Below are positions 1 to 7,848 of a stretch of DNA of 64,000 bases, one piece after another. Each line of letters begins with the position of its first letter. Position 1 is the first letter of the stretch. This DNA is from Aquipuribacter nitratireducens (lineage in GTDB: Bacteria; Actinomycetota; Actinomycetes; Actinomycetales; JBBAYJ01): positions 62,001 through 126,000 of the forward strand of contig NZ_JBBEOG010000001.1 in assembly GCF_037860835.1 (NCBI RefSeq), read 5' to 3'. The position numbers and the translations under genes were made by a program. Below the pieces are notes generated by a model, which had not been told where the DNA came from, did not search any database, and saw only the letters and a program-made list of their open reading frames with translations.

Positions 1-1137
1 GGCCATGGCGTCCGGACCGTCGACGAGGACGAAGCGGGGGTCGGCCCTCACGTACTCGCGCACGAGCCGGAACGGCATGCGGTCGTCCCGCAGCGGGGAC
101 CAGCGCCCCTCGTCCAGGGTGCGCCACGGCCCGGCCAGGCGGACCTGGAAGTCGTGGAGCGGGCCGCCCGCCACCGCGAGGAGGGTGGCGACGAGCGCGT
201 CGACGCCGGACGGGTCGATGCAGTGAGCGGTGACGTCGACGCCGACCGCGACGACCGGGACGTCCCACAGCGGCCCCTGCGCACGGCGCCGGAACCGCGG
301 GAGCGGCATGCGCTGCGCGACGTGGGGGCGGTTGTAGGCGATCACCCGCTCCTTCGTCGTCATGACGGTGGACGGACCGAGGTGGAAGGCCGCCGCGCGC
401 GGCTCCGGCACGAACACCGCACCCTGGTTGTACAGCCGGTAGCCGGCCTCGGAGTCCTCGGCGAGCTTGAGCGAGACGTCGAGCCCGCCCGACGCCGCGA
501 GGAGGTCGGCCCGCACCGACGCCGTCGCGCCCACGAGGACGCGGAAGGCGTCCCACCCCGCCTCCGCGAGACCGCACGTCCGGTCGACGATGGCCTCGAT
601 CCAGTCGTGGGGCAGGCGGGGCACCGACGCGTCGACGAGCGCCTCCTCCTGCCCGGCCCGCACGCGCCGGACGACCTCCGCCGGCGTGGCGAGGGGAGCG
701 TCGACGAACCGCTTGTACCCGAGGGTCACGACGTCGTCGGCCACCTCGTGCCAGCGGACCTGCGCCTCGACGTGCTCCCGGAACGGCAGCATGTCGGAGT
801 CGAGCCACAGCACGACCTCGCCGGTCGCGTGCTCCGCGCCGGTCTGCCGGGCCGCCGCGCTGCCCCAGCCGTGGCGGGGGTCGGTCGCGACGACGCGGGT
901 GCCGGCCGGCCGCGGGCCGGCGAGCCGGACCGGCACCGCGCCGCCGTCGTCCACCACGAGCACCTCGAGGAGGTCCTGCGGGTAGCTCTGCTCCGACAGC
1001 GCCGCGAGCGTCAGGGGCAGGGTGTCCGCGCAGTCGTACGCCGGGACCACGACGCTGACGGTCCGCCGGGGCGTCCACCGCCCGAGCTCCGGTGGCCGGA
1101 GGCTGCGCCAGTCGTTGCGGAAGACGGGACCCGTCAC
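1..1137 (-). CDS. Family 2 glycosyltransferase, C-terminus beyond window edge
   Basis: This gene probably transfers a sugar from a nucleotide-sugar donor during surface polysaccharide synthesis. The frame reads from a GTG at 1137 through position 1 with no stop, so the C-terminus is missing. About 379 residues are visible. They include the GT-A core VVVPAYDCADT, LLEVLVVDDGG, and the metal-binding region VVLWLDSDM. A later stretch, LKLAEDSEAGYRLYNQG, fits the ED acceptor and catalytic region of GT2 enzymes. The start lies 4 bp after the stop of the upstream minus-strand glycosyltransferase, so the two are co-transcribed. Donor and acceptor cannot be read from the sequence. Confidence 0.85.
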   Translation of the reverse strand, partial: MTGPVFRNDWRSLRPPELGRWTPRRTVSVVVPAYDCADTLPLTLAALSEQSYPQDLLEVLVVDDGGAVPVRLAGPRPAGTRVVATDPRHGWGSAAARQTGAEHATGEVVLWLDSDMLPFREHVEAQVRWHEVADDVVTLGYKRFVDAPLATPAEVVRRVRAGQEEALVDASVPRLPHDWIEAIVDRTCGLAEAGWDAFRVLVGATASVRADLLAASGGLDVSLKLAEDSEAGYRLYNQGAVFVPEPRAAAFHLGPSTVMTTKERVIAYNRPHVAQRMPLPRFRRRAQGPLWDVPVVAVGVDVTAHCIDPSGVDALVATLLAVAGGPLHDFQVRLAGPWRTLDEGRWSPLRDDRMPFRLVREYVRADPRFVLVDGPDAMA

Positions 1138-1141
1138 GGCG

Positions 1142-2374
1142 TCAGACCCACCGGCGGTCGTCGTCCGCGTCCGTCATCGCGGGCCCCCCGGCCCGCCCCC
1201 ACGTCTGGTGGTAGGCGCGGTCGAGGAAGTAGTCGACGCCCGGGTCCCACGTGTGCCCGTCGCGGGACCGGCGCAGGACCATGTTGTGGGCGTGGGTGCG
1301 GTAGATCGTCGCGCCGGCCGCCGTCGCGGCGGCGAGGAGGCCGGCGTCGACGCCGCTGGCGAGGGACGGGAACCCGCCGAGGTCCTCGACCGTCTCGCGG
1401 CGGGCGGTGATGGTGCCCCCGGCGACGTGGGTCGTCGGCAGCTCGTTGACGGACTGCCGGGCGACCGTGACGTCGAGCGCCTCGAGGTGGACGAACTCCG
1501 CGTTGCAGCCGACGACGGCGGCGCCGCTGGTGGTGAGGGCGGTGCGGAGCTCGCGGAGGTGGTGCGGGCCGTACCAGTCGTCGTCGTCCCACTTCGTCAC
1601 GAGGTCGGTGCCGGCCCGCCGCACCGCCGCCGTGAGGACGTCCCCGAAGACCTCGTCGGCGCCGTGGACCGCGACGTCGGCGGCGAGCCCGGAGTCGTCG
1701 AGCGCCCCGCGGGCGTCGTCCGGCAGCCGCTCGACGCCGTGGAGCGCGATCACGAGGACCGGCCGGACCCCACGCTGGCCCGCCACCTGCTCGACGGCGT
1801 GCCGGAGCATGCCCGGTCGGCGGGAGCACAGCACGACCCCGACCTCGGGCTCGGGTCCTGCCGGCGCCGCCCGCTCCACCGCACGGCGGAGCCGGATGCT
1901 GTGGGTCTCCCGCTCCAGCGGGGCCCACGGCCCCGGGGCCCGTCCGACGAGCCGCGCGAGCGGGCGACCGAGCAGGTGCTCGGCCCACCGGGGGAGGGGC
2001 CCGCTCACGAGGGGGACGCCCGCGGCGGCGAGGGCGACGACGAGCCGGGTGTGCGCGAGGGGGTCGCGGACCGAGGACCACGTGACCTCCACCGCCGACA
2101 GCGGGCGGAGGGCCGCGACACCGACCGGGGCACCGCGCTCGAACCCGACGGGGGCGCGCCGACCGCCGGGCATCTCGACCGACCAGCCGAGGGTCGAGTC
2201 GCGCAGCACGCCGGTGTCGGGGGCGTGGCGCACGAGGAAGCCCCCGCGGTGCGCGGCGAGGACGTCGGCCGTGGCCGCCGCGACCCCCTCCGGCAGCTCC
2301 CACACCGGGGAGCCGTCGGCGGCCGCGGACCACGCGGAGGGGCCGGGTCGGTCGAGGCTCGCGGGGGCGTGCAC
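1142..2374 (-). CDS. Glycosyltransferase-like protein (GT-A fold, DDDD motif)
   Basis: This is a predicted cytoplasmic glycosyltransferase of 410 residues, likely acting in the same glycan pathway as its neighbours. The GT-A region occupies the C-terminal half. It shows VVLCSRRPGMLRHAVEQV for the first nucleotide-binding strand and DLVTKWDDDDWYGPHHL for the acidic metal-binding site. This is followed by a GGTITARRETVEDLGGF stretch typical of GT2-like enzymes. The first 150 or so residues resemble no family I recognise and may be a second domain. The GTG start at 2374 sits 3 bp after the upstream methyltransferase stop. The downstream glycosyltransferase starts 4 bp after its own stop, so this is a tight operon. 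Confidence 0.8.
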   Translation of the reverse strand: MHAPASLDRPGPSAWSAAADGSPVWELPEGVAAATADVLAAHRGGFLVRHAPDTGVLRDSTLGWSVEMPGGRRAPVGFERGAPVGVAALRPLSAVEVTWSSVRDPLAHTRLVVALAAAGVPLVSGPLPRWAEHLLGRPLARLVGRAPGPWAPLERETHSIRLRRAVERAAPAGPEPEVGVVLCSRRPGMLRHAVEQVAGQRGVRPVLVIALHGVERLPDDARGALDDSGLAADVAVHGADEVFGDVLTAAVRRAGTDLVTKWDDDDWYGPHHLRELRTALTTSGAAVVGCNAEFVHLEALDVTVARQSVNELPTTHVAGGTITARRETVEDLGGFPSLASGVDAGLLAAATAAGATIYRTHAHNMVLRRSRDGHTWDPGVDYFLDRAYHQTWGRAGGPAMTDADDDRRWV

Positions 2375-2377
2375 GGG

Positions 2378-3565
2378 TCAGGCGCCTCCGAGGGTCACGC
2401 GCACGCAGCCCTTCTCGTGGTACGGCAGCGTCTCGGCGAGCGCGCCCTCCTCCTCGACCCAGCGCTCGACCGCCGCGCGCTCCGCGGGCCGCGCGGCGTC
2501 GTCGAGCAGGAGGACGGCGTCGGGGGCCAGTCGGTCCCGCAGCAGCGGGAGGGCCGGGTAGCGGGCGCAGTCCGCGGTGAGCTCCGGCGGTCCGTCGACG
2601 AAGACGACGGCGACGTCGTGGAGGTCGGCGAACGCGGCGGGTGAGTACCACACGACCTCCTCGCCCGAGGGGGTGCGCACGCGCTCCAGCGGGGCGAGCC
2701 GGACGTCGGCACTGCCCTGCACCTCGGTGCGGGCCAGCTCCTCGAGGGTGTGGTCCCGGAAGGTCTCCTCGTGCTCGAGCGCGACCACCCGGCCCCCGGT
2801 GCCGAGCTGCTCGAGCAGGGCGGCGAGGTAGACCGTCGAGACCCCGCTGCCGCACTCGAGGACCGTGACGGGTCCGGTGCGGGCGCGCCTGTCGACCTCC
2901 TCCAGCAGCGTGAGGAGCACGTCGGGGGAGGCGGCCCACCCGCGGGCGTGGCTGTGGAGCAGGTGCCCGCCGGGCAGGAGCTTGTCGAGCTGCTGGAGGG
3001 CGGAGACCTGCCGGTACTCCGTCTGCAGCTGCCGTGTGACGGCCGGCACCACGCCGGCCTGGGCCTCACGGGTCTCCCGCACGGCGGCGAGGACGTCCGT
3101 GCTGCTGCGCTCGACGGCGGCGGCGTGGGACTCGCCCGCCTCGCGCACGGCCGACTCGACGCGGTCCGCGAGGCGTGTGGTGTCGTCGGCGAGCAGGCGC
3201 AGGTCCGCCTGCGTCGCGCCGGCGAGGCTGTCGAGCGACAGGCGCAGCTCTGCGACGGCCGCGCTGACCTCCTCGAGCCGGGGCGCGAGGGCAGTCGCGT
3301 TGTCGCGGGCGGCGAGGGCGGCCACGCGGCGGTCGAGGGCGGCGAGGGCGCGGGACAGGGTGCGGACGTCGCCCCGTGCCCGGGAACCGACGCGGTACGT
3401 GGCGCCCGCGCGGCGCAGCACCCACAGCTGGAGGCCCGCGACGGCGGCGAGCGCGAGGACGACGAGGGCGTCACCGGCGCCGAGCACGCCCGTGACGGTG
3501 AGCACAACGAGCACGACGACGAGGACGGCGGCACCGGCCGCGGCCCCCGCCCGGATCCGGCTCAC
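2378..3565 (-). CDS. Membrane-anchored coiled-coil SAM methyltransferase-like protein
   Basis: This 395-residue protein has two N-terminal hydrophobic segments (about residues 10-55). A long helical stretch rich in A, L, E and R follows (about 65-170), with heptad-like spacing. A class I Rossmann methyltransferase domain (about 200-395) ends the protein. The domain shows VLECGSGVSTVYLAALLEQL for the SAM-binding glycine loop, VVALEHEE for the acidic residue after strand 2, and VVFVDGPPE for motif IV. This is the Methyltransf_24-like pattern found in polysaccharide clusters. The context suggests glycan methylation or chain-length control at the membrane. The membrane-plus-coiled-coil architecture is unusual for a sugar methyltransferase. 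The substrate is unknown. Confidence 0.7.
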   Translation of the reverse strand: MSRIRAGAAAGAAVLVVVLVVLTVTGVLGAGDALVVLALAAVAGLQLWVLRRAGATYRVGSRARGDVRTLSRALAALDRRVAALAARDNATALAPRLEEVSAAVAELRLSLDSLAGATQADLRLLADDTTRLADRVESAVREAGESHAAAVERSSTDVLAAVRETREAQAGVVPAVTRQLQTEYRQVSALQQLDKLLPGGHLLHSHARGWAASPDVLLTLLEEVDRRARTGPVTVLECGSGVSTVYLAALLEQLGTGGRVVALEHEETFRDHTLEELARTEVQGSADVRLAPLERVRTPSGEEVVWYSPAAFADLHDVAVVFVDGPPELTADCARYPALPLLRDRLAPDAVLLLDDAARPAERAAVERWVEEEGALAETLPYHEKGCVRVTLGGA

Positions 3566-3696
3566 GGTCTGCCCCCACGGCAGCGGCGCACGCGACGCAC
3601 GAGTCCCCTCTCCTCACGGCCGGGTGCGCCGCAGCGCCCCGGGTCTGACGCCCGCACCCTAGTCGACCGCATGGCGTGCCGGTCGCTCACGCAGCG

Positions 3697-4743
3697 TCAG
3701 GACACCTCGTCGCCGAGCAGGTCGTCGGCGTGCGTGGCGACGTACTCCGGCATCTGCTCCTCCGTGGCGGCGCGCCACAGCTCGTCGGCGCCCGCCTCGT
3801 CGAGCACCACGATGGACTGCCCGTCGGCGCTGCGGCCCGTGCCGTCGGTCGGGACCGTGAGGAAGTGCATGTCGTCGCTGCGCAGGTTGCGCAGCTCGAG
3901 CGCGAGGGAGCGCAGGTCGCCGGCGCCCATGCCCGCGTCGAGGGAGATCGAGCGGGTGGTGGCCCGCAGGAAGTCGTCGAGGCGACCCGGGTTGGTGAGG
4001 GTGTCCCGGCTGGCCGCCTCGGACAGGACCGCGCGGATCCAGTTCTGCTGCCGCTTGACGCGGTCGAAGTCACCGCCGGCGAGGCCGTAGCGCTGGCGCA
4101 CGTAGCTCAGCGCCTCCTCACCGCCCATGCGGTACGTGCCGGCCTCGAACTCCGCCCGCATGTCGCCGGTGTCCTCCGGGACGGTGATCTCGACGCCGCC
4201 CAGGGCGTCGGTCATCGCGACGAAGCCCTCGAAGTCGACGACGCCGAGGTGGTCGACGCGCAGCCCGGTCAGCTGCTCGACGGTCTGGACGAGCAGCGGG
4301 GGACCACCGAAGCTGAACGCCGCGTTGATCTTCGCCTCGCCGTGGCCCGGGATGTCGACCCACGTGTCCCGGGGGATCGAGACGACGTAGAGCGCGGAGC
4401 GGTCCGCGGGCAGGTGCACGAGCATGATCGCGTCGGTGCGCTGGGCGCCGAACTCCCACTGCGAGGCGTCCCCGGCGGAGATGCGGCTGTCGCTGCCGAG
4501 CAGGAGGTAGTTCCGGGCGACGCCGCCGTCCTCCCCTTCGACGGGTGCGGGCCGCTGCTCCTCCGGCAGCGCCTCGAACGGGTCCTCGAAGCGCTCGATG
4601 TTGGCGTCGTAGCGGGCGCGGAAGGCGAGGTCGGCAGCGACGACCCCGACGCCGACGAGCGCGACGAGCACGCCGACGACGACGAGGGCGCGTACCCAGC
4701 GCCGGCGGCCGGGCCGGGCGTGACGAGGTGGTGCGGTGCTCAC
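3697..4743 (-). CDS. LytR-CpsA-Psr (LCP) family cell-wall glycopolymer ligase
   Basis: LCP enzymes move lipid-linked glycopolymers onto peptidoglycan at the outer face of the membrane. The 348-residue protein has a short basic N-terminus and one membrane segment (about residues 16-38). The LCP domain follows, with LLLGSDSR, RTDAIMLVHL, VVSIPRDTWVDIPGHGEAKINAAFSFGG (split here as SIPRDTW and KINAAF) and YVRQRYG. The arginines and aspartates of these motifs are those used for polyprenyl-phosphate binding in the family. It is the first gene of a minus-strand run that continues, after 131 bp, with the methyltransferase and both glycosyltransferases. It probably attaches the glycan they build. The start is GTG at 4743. 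Confidence 0.9.
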   Translation of the reverse strand: MSTAPPRHARPGRRRWVRALVVVGVLVALVGVGVVAADLAFRARYDANIERFEDPFEALPEEQRPAPVEGEDGGVARNYLLLGSDSRISAGDASQWEFGAQRTDAIMLVHLPADRSALYVVSIPRDTWVDIPGHGEAKINAAFSFGGPPLLVQTVEQLTGLRVDHLGVVDFEGFVAMTDALGGVEITVPEDTGDMRAEFEAGTYRMGGEEALSYVRQRYGLAGGDFDRVKRQQNWIRAVLSEAASRDTLTNPGRLDDFLRATTRSISLDAGMGAGDLRSLALELRNLRSDDMHFLTVPTDGTGRSADGQSIVVLDEAGADELWRAATEEQMPEYVATHADDLLGDEVS

Positions 4744-4877
4744 GGTGTGCTCCTCGGTGCGGTGCGGATCACCCGGTCGGTCGCGGTCGGTCCCGGCCCG
4801 GCTGACCCGTTCGGGCCAACGATCTCACGCGGTGTCATCGGTCGACGGCGGCGCGGACTTCAGTCGAGGGGCAGACG

Positions 4878-4927
4878 TGCCGTAGTAGGGGAGGCACAAT
4901 CCGTGAGACAGGGGCGTCGGACCCCTG
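4878..4927 (+). promoter_or_regulatory. Hairpin-containing leader of the first WSxGWD gene
   Basis: The 5' leader holds two small stems. GTGCC/GGCAC spans 4878-4898 with an 11-nt loop. CAGGGG (4909-4914) pairs with CCCCTG (4922-4927). The second stem ends 21 bp before the GTG start. It could influence translation, but nothing here matches a riboswitch class I know. Confidence 0.3.
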
Positions 4928-4948
4928 CCTGACCCAGGGACTTGCTTC

Positions 4949-6340
4949 GTGACTCCTCGCCAGCGCCGCACTCTGACCGCCTCCTTCGCGCTCCCGCTCA
5001 CCCTCGCCCTCACCGGTGGGCTCGCCGCCACCTCGTCCGCGGCCCCCGCCGACGACTGGTCGACCGAGCAGCCCGCCGACGCCCGCAAGGGCGCGACCGC
5101 AGCGGGCGCCGCTGCCCTCGAGGTCGCACCGGCGCCGGCCCGCGCCGGTGTCGCCGAGGCGGCCGCCGCGCCGACGGCGTCCGTCGCGATCTCGGACTGC
5201 TTCGTCCTCGACTCCTTCGGCACCACCGAGATCTCCGGCACCCTGACGGCGGACTCCGCCGCCGCGACGACGTTCAGCCTCACCGACAGCTTCGGCGACG
5301 TCTACGACGTCGACGTGCCGGCCGGCCAGACGTACGTCTTCAGCTACGTCGAGGACTGGGGTCCCACGACCGTGGAGGTCCGGGTCGGTACGACACTGCT
5401 CGCCTCGCGCAGTCGCGACGTGCCGGACTGCACGCCCACGACGGTGTCGAGCACGTACGGCAAGGACGAGATCATCCGCTGGAGCACCCGCGGCTACGGC
5501 GACTTCGTCAGCACCCTCACCGACGGCAACACCGAGCTCCTCGGCTACTGGGACCCCAACGTCGAGGCCGACATCGTGGTGCCGGTCGAGATCGACGGGC
5601 AGCGCGGCGACGAGTTCATGGTCTACGACAGCGTGAGCGGCCGGCAGACGTTCTACGGCTTCGACTTCGTCGACGGGCCGTTCGTCATCTCCGACCGGCA
5701 GTGGTCGAAGGGGTGGGACGTCGTCAAGCCGATCCAGCTCGACGGCGACGCCCTCAGCGAGCTCGTCGTCTACAACTCCGTGACGGGCCGGCAGGTGCTC
5801 GTCAACCTGTTCTCTAACGGCACCACCGGCACGTACTCCGACCGGCAGTGGTCGCGCGGCTGGGACGTCGTCGAGCCGATCCAGCTCGACGCCGACGCCC
5901 AGAGCGAGCTCGTCGTCTACAACTCCGTCACCGGCCGGCAGGTCCTCGTCAACCTCTTCTCCAACGGGAACACCGGCACGTACTCCGACCGGCAGTGGTC
6001 GCGCGGCTGGGACACCGTCGAGCCGATCCAGCTCGACAGCGACCGGCTGTCGGAGCTCGTCGTCTACAACTCCGTCACGGGCCGGCAGGTGCTCGTCAAC
6101 CTGTTCTCCAACGGCAACACCGGCACCTTCTCCGACCGGCAGTGGTCGAGGGGCTGGGACGTCGTGACGGCGGTCGAGTCCGACAACACCGCGCTGTCCG
6201 AGCTCGCCGTCTACAACTCGGTGACGGGCCGGCACGTGCTCGTCGACCTCAAGGCCGGCGGCGGCACCGGGACCTACCTCGACACCTTCTGGGGCCGCGG
6301 CTGGTCGGACGCCGTCCGGATCAACTTCGACGGCGACTGA
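4949..6340 (+). CDS. Secreted six-repeat WSxGWD protein, copy 1
   Basis: The function is unknown. This predicted exported protein of 463 residues has a Sec-type signal (about 1-33, cleavage near SSAA-PA) and a low-complexity Ala/Pro linker. A beta-rich domain (about 76-165) bears two cysteines, C84 and C161, which may form a disulfide. Six repeats of about 49 residues follow, from residue 173 to the end. The consensus of a unit is SELVVYNSVTGRQVLVNL, then SDRQWSRGWDVVEPIQLDGD. The LDGDxxSELVVYN part resembles the calcium loop of FG-GAP/VCBS repeats, so I infer a six-bladed propeller. The GTG start at 4949 gives a full signal peptide. It is the first of three tandem paralogues and diverges from the LCP gene. 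Confidence 0.85.
   Translation: MTPRQRRTLTASFALPLTLALTGGLAATSSAAPADDWSTEQPADARKGATAAGAAALEVAPAPARAGVAEAAAAPTASVAISDCFVLDSFGTTEISGTLTADSAAATTFSLTDSFGDVYDVDVPAGQTYVFSYVEDWGPTTVEVRVGTTLLASRSRDVPDCTPTTVSSTYGKDEIIRWSTRGYGDFVSTLTDGNTELLGYWDPNVEADIVVPVEIDGQRGDEFMVYDSVSGRQTFYGFDFVDGPFVISDRQWSKGWDVVKPIQLDGDALSELVVYNSVTGRQVLVNLFSNGTTGTYSDRQWSRGWDVVEPIQLDADAQSELVVYNSVTGRQVLVNLFSNGNTGTYSDRQWSRGWDTVEPIQLDSDRLSELVVYNSVTGRQVLVNLFSNGNTGTFSDRQWSRGWDVVTAVESDNTALSELAVYNSVTGRHVLVDLKAGGGTGTYLDTFWGRGWSDAVRINFDGD
5465..6337 (+). repeat. Six tandem WSxGWD units (147-bp period)
   Basis: The coding DNA repeats with an exact 147-bp period. The segment encoding DRQWS begins at 5693, 5840, 5987 and 6134. Units 3 to 5 are nearly identical, while the first and last are diverged. 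This looks like expansion by tandem duplication with caps kept at both ends. Confidence 0.85.
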
Positions 6341-6366
6341 GGTCCGTCCGGACCCAGCGCCACGGT

Positions 6367-6396
6367 GAGGGCCGGTCCCCGCAGGGACCGGCCCTC
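6367..6396 (+). terminator. Perfect 13-bp hairpin after copy 1
   Basis: GAGGGCCGGTCCC (6367-6379) pairs perfectly with GGGACCGGCCCTC (6384-6396) around a CGCA loop. It lies 27 bp after the stop of copy 1 and before the start of copy 2. There is no T-run, as with other putative terminators in this window. Confidence 0.75.
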
Positions 6397-6444
6397 GCCC
6401 GTGTTCTCATGTCCCCGCACGTCGTCCGTCCCCGAGGAGCTCCC

Positions 6445-7845
6445 ATGCGCTCGTCCCGTCCCCTCGTTGCGCTCGCTGCCGTGGCGGCAGCCGCTGTCGT
6501 CGGCGCCAGTGCGCCCGCAGGCGCGGCGGTCCCCGACGGCCCGAGCGGACAGAAGGGCTCCGGGGGTGACGTGTCAGGGCTCGAGTCGGGCCTCGAGGTA
6601 CGACCGGCTGAGGGCGCCGACGAGGCGGCCGCGAGCACGGCGCGCGCGGCGGCGGCCGCCTCGGCCACCGTGCGCATCTCCTCCTGCTTCGTCCTCGACT
6701 CGTGGGGGACGGTCGAGGTGAGCGGCGTGCTCGTCGCGGACTCGGCGAGCGCCACGACGTTCACGGTCGTCGACAGCTTCGGCTTCGAGGAGCCCGTCGA
6801 CGTCCCCGCCGGGGCAGCGGTCGAGTTCTCGTACCTCGAGGACGCCGGCCCAACGTCGGTCGAGGTGCGCGTCGGCGGGTCGACGATCGCCGGGTCCACG
6901 CGGGACGTGCCCGACTGCACGCCGACCACGATCGCTCCCACCGGTCGGGACGAGCTGATCCGCTGGGAGGGCGACGCGCTCGGTGAGTTCGTCGACGTAC
7001 TGGCGGACGGCAACACGGAGTTCCTCCGCGAACTGCGCCTCTCGTGGGACGGGCGGGACAGCTACGCCGCGGTGGCGGTCGAGGCCGACCGGACGGCCGG
7101 CGAGGAGCTGCTCCGCTACAACATCCGCACCGGGAACAAGCAAGTGATCGACCCGGTGGTCGGGGCCGATGGGGGGCTCGACCTCCAGTGGCTCGCCTTC
7201 GCGGACTGGTCCCCCGGGTGGTCGACCGCCCGCCCCGTCGAGCTCGACGGCACACCGGGGTCGGAGCTGGTGCTCTACAACGCGACCACGGGTCGTCAGG
7301 TGATCCTCGACTTCATCGAGGACGGCAGGGCGCTCACGGTGTCCGACCGGCAGTGGTCGAAGGGCTGGGACGTCGTCGAGCCGATCCAGCTCGACGCCGA
7401 CTCCCTCAGCGAGCTCGTCGTCTACAACTCCCTGACCGGTCGGCAGGTGCTCGTCAACCTGTTCCCGAACGGCACCACCGGCACGTACTCCGACCGGCAG
7501 TGGTCGCGCGGCTGGGACACGGTCGAGCCGATCGAGCTCGACGGCGACCGGCTCTCCGAGCTCATGGTCTACAACTCCACGACCGGCCGGCAGGTCCTCG
7601 TCAACCTCTTCGCCGACGGCAGCACCGGCACCTTCTCCGACCGGCAGTGGTCGAAGGGATGGGACGTCGTCACCGCCCTCGAGAGCGACACCACCGCCCT
7701 GTCCGAGCTCGCCCTCTACAACTCAGCGACCGGCAGACACGTCCTCATCGACCTCAAGGCCGGCGGCGGCACCGGCACCTACCTCGACACGTTCTGGGGT
7801 CGGGGCTGGTCCGACGCCATCCGGATCGACCTCGACGGGCGCTGA
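6445..7845 (+). CDS. Secreted six-repeat WSxGWD protein, copy 2
   Basis: The function is unknown. This is a 466-residue paralogue of the preceding gene. It has a signal peptide (about 1-28, ending PAGAA), an acidic linker, the same two-cysteine beta domain (SSCFVLDSWG to DVPDCTP), and six repeats. Repeats 1 and 2 are strongly diverged (EELLRYNIRTGNKQVIDPVV), whereas 3 to 6 match the consensus closely. I chose ATG 6445 because GAGGAG sits just upstream and a signal peptide follows at once. The open frame runs further upstream without any convincing start. The next paralogue begins 3 bp after its stop, so these two are co-transcribed. Confidence 0.85.
   Translation: MRSSRPLVALAAVAAAAVVGASAPAGAAVPDGPSGQKGSGGDVSGLESGLEVRPAEGADEAAASTARAAAAASATVRISSCFVLDSWGTVEVSGVLVADSASATTFTVVDSFGFEEPVDVPAGAAVEFSYLEDAGPTSVEVRVGGSTIAGSTRDVPDCTPTTIAPTGRDELIRWEGDALGEFVDVLADGNTEFLRELRLSWDGRDSYAAVAVEADRTAGEELLRYNIRTGNKQVIDPVVGADGGLDLQWLAFADWSPGWSTARPVELDGTPGSELVLYNATTGRQVILDFIEDGRALTVSDRQWSKGWDVVEPIQLDADSLSELVVYNSLTGRQVLVNLFPNGTTGTYSDRQWSRGWDTVEPIELDGDRLSELMVYNSTTGRQVLVNLFADGSTGTFSDRQWSKGWDVVTALESDTTALSELALYNSATGRHVLIDLKAGGGTGTYLDTFWGRGWSDAIRIDLDGR
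6949..7842 (+). repeat. Six tandem WSxGWD units of copy 2
   Basis: The repeat domain covers six units of about 49 codons. The four C-terminal units keep the SELxxYNxxTGRQVLVNL and SDRQWSxGWD cores. Unit 2 carries an insertion of several residues. Confidence 0.8.
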
Positions 7846-7848
7846 ACC

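Noticed and set aside
154-2644. Long plus-strand open frames opposite the glycosyltransferases
   Set aside because: The products are Arg/Gly/Val-rich low-complexity, as expected from antisense frames in GC-rich DNA. The minus-strand frames carry clear family motifs.
5465-6337. CRISPR-like or satellite array
   Set aside because: The 147-bp period is a multiple of three, unbroken by stops and encodes a conserved protein repeat. There are no short repeats with unique spacers.
5848-6444. Upstream extension of repeat-protein copy 2 into copy 1
   Set aside because: It lies out of frame inside copy 1 and crosses a terminator-like hairpin. ATG 6445 has a ribosome site and signal peptide.
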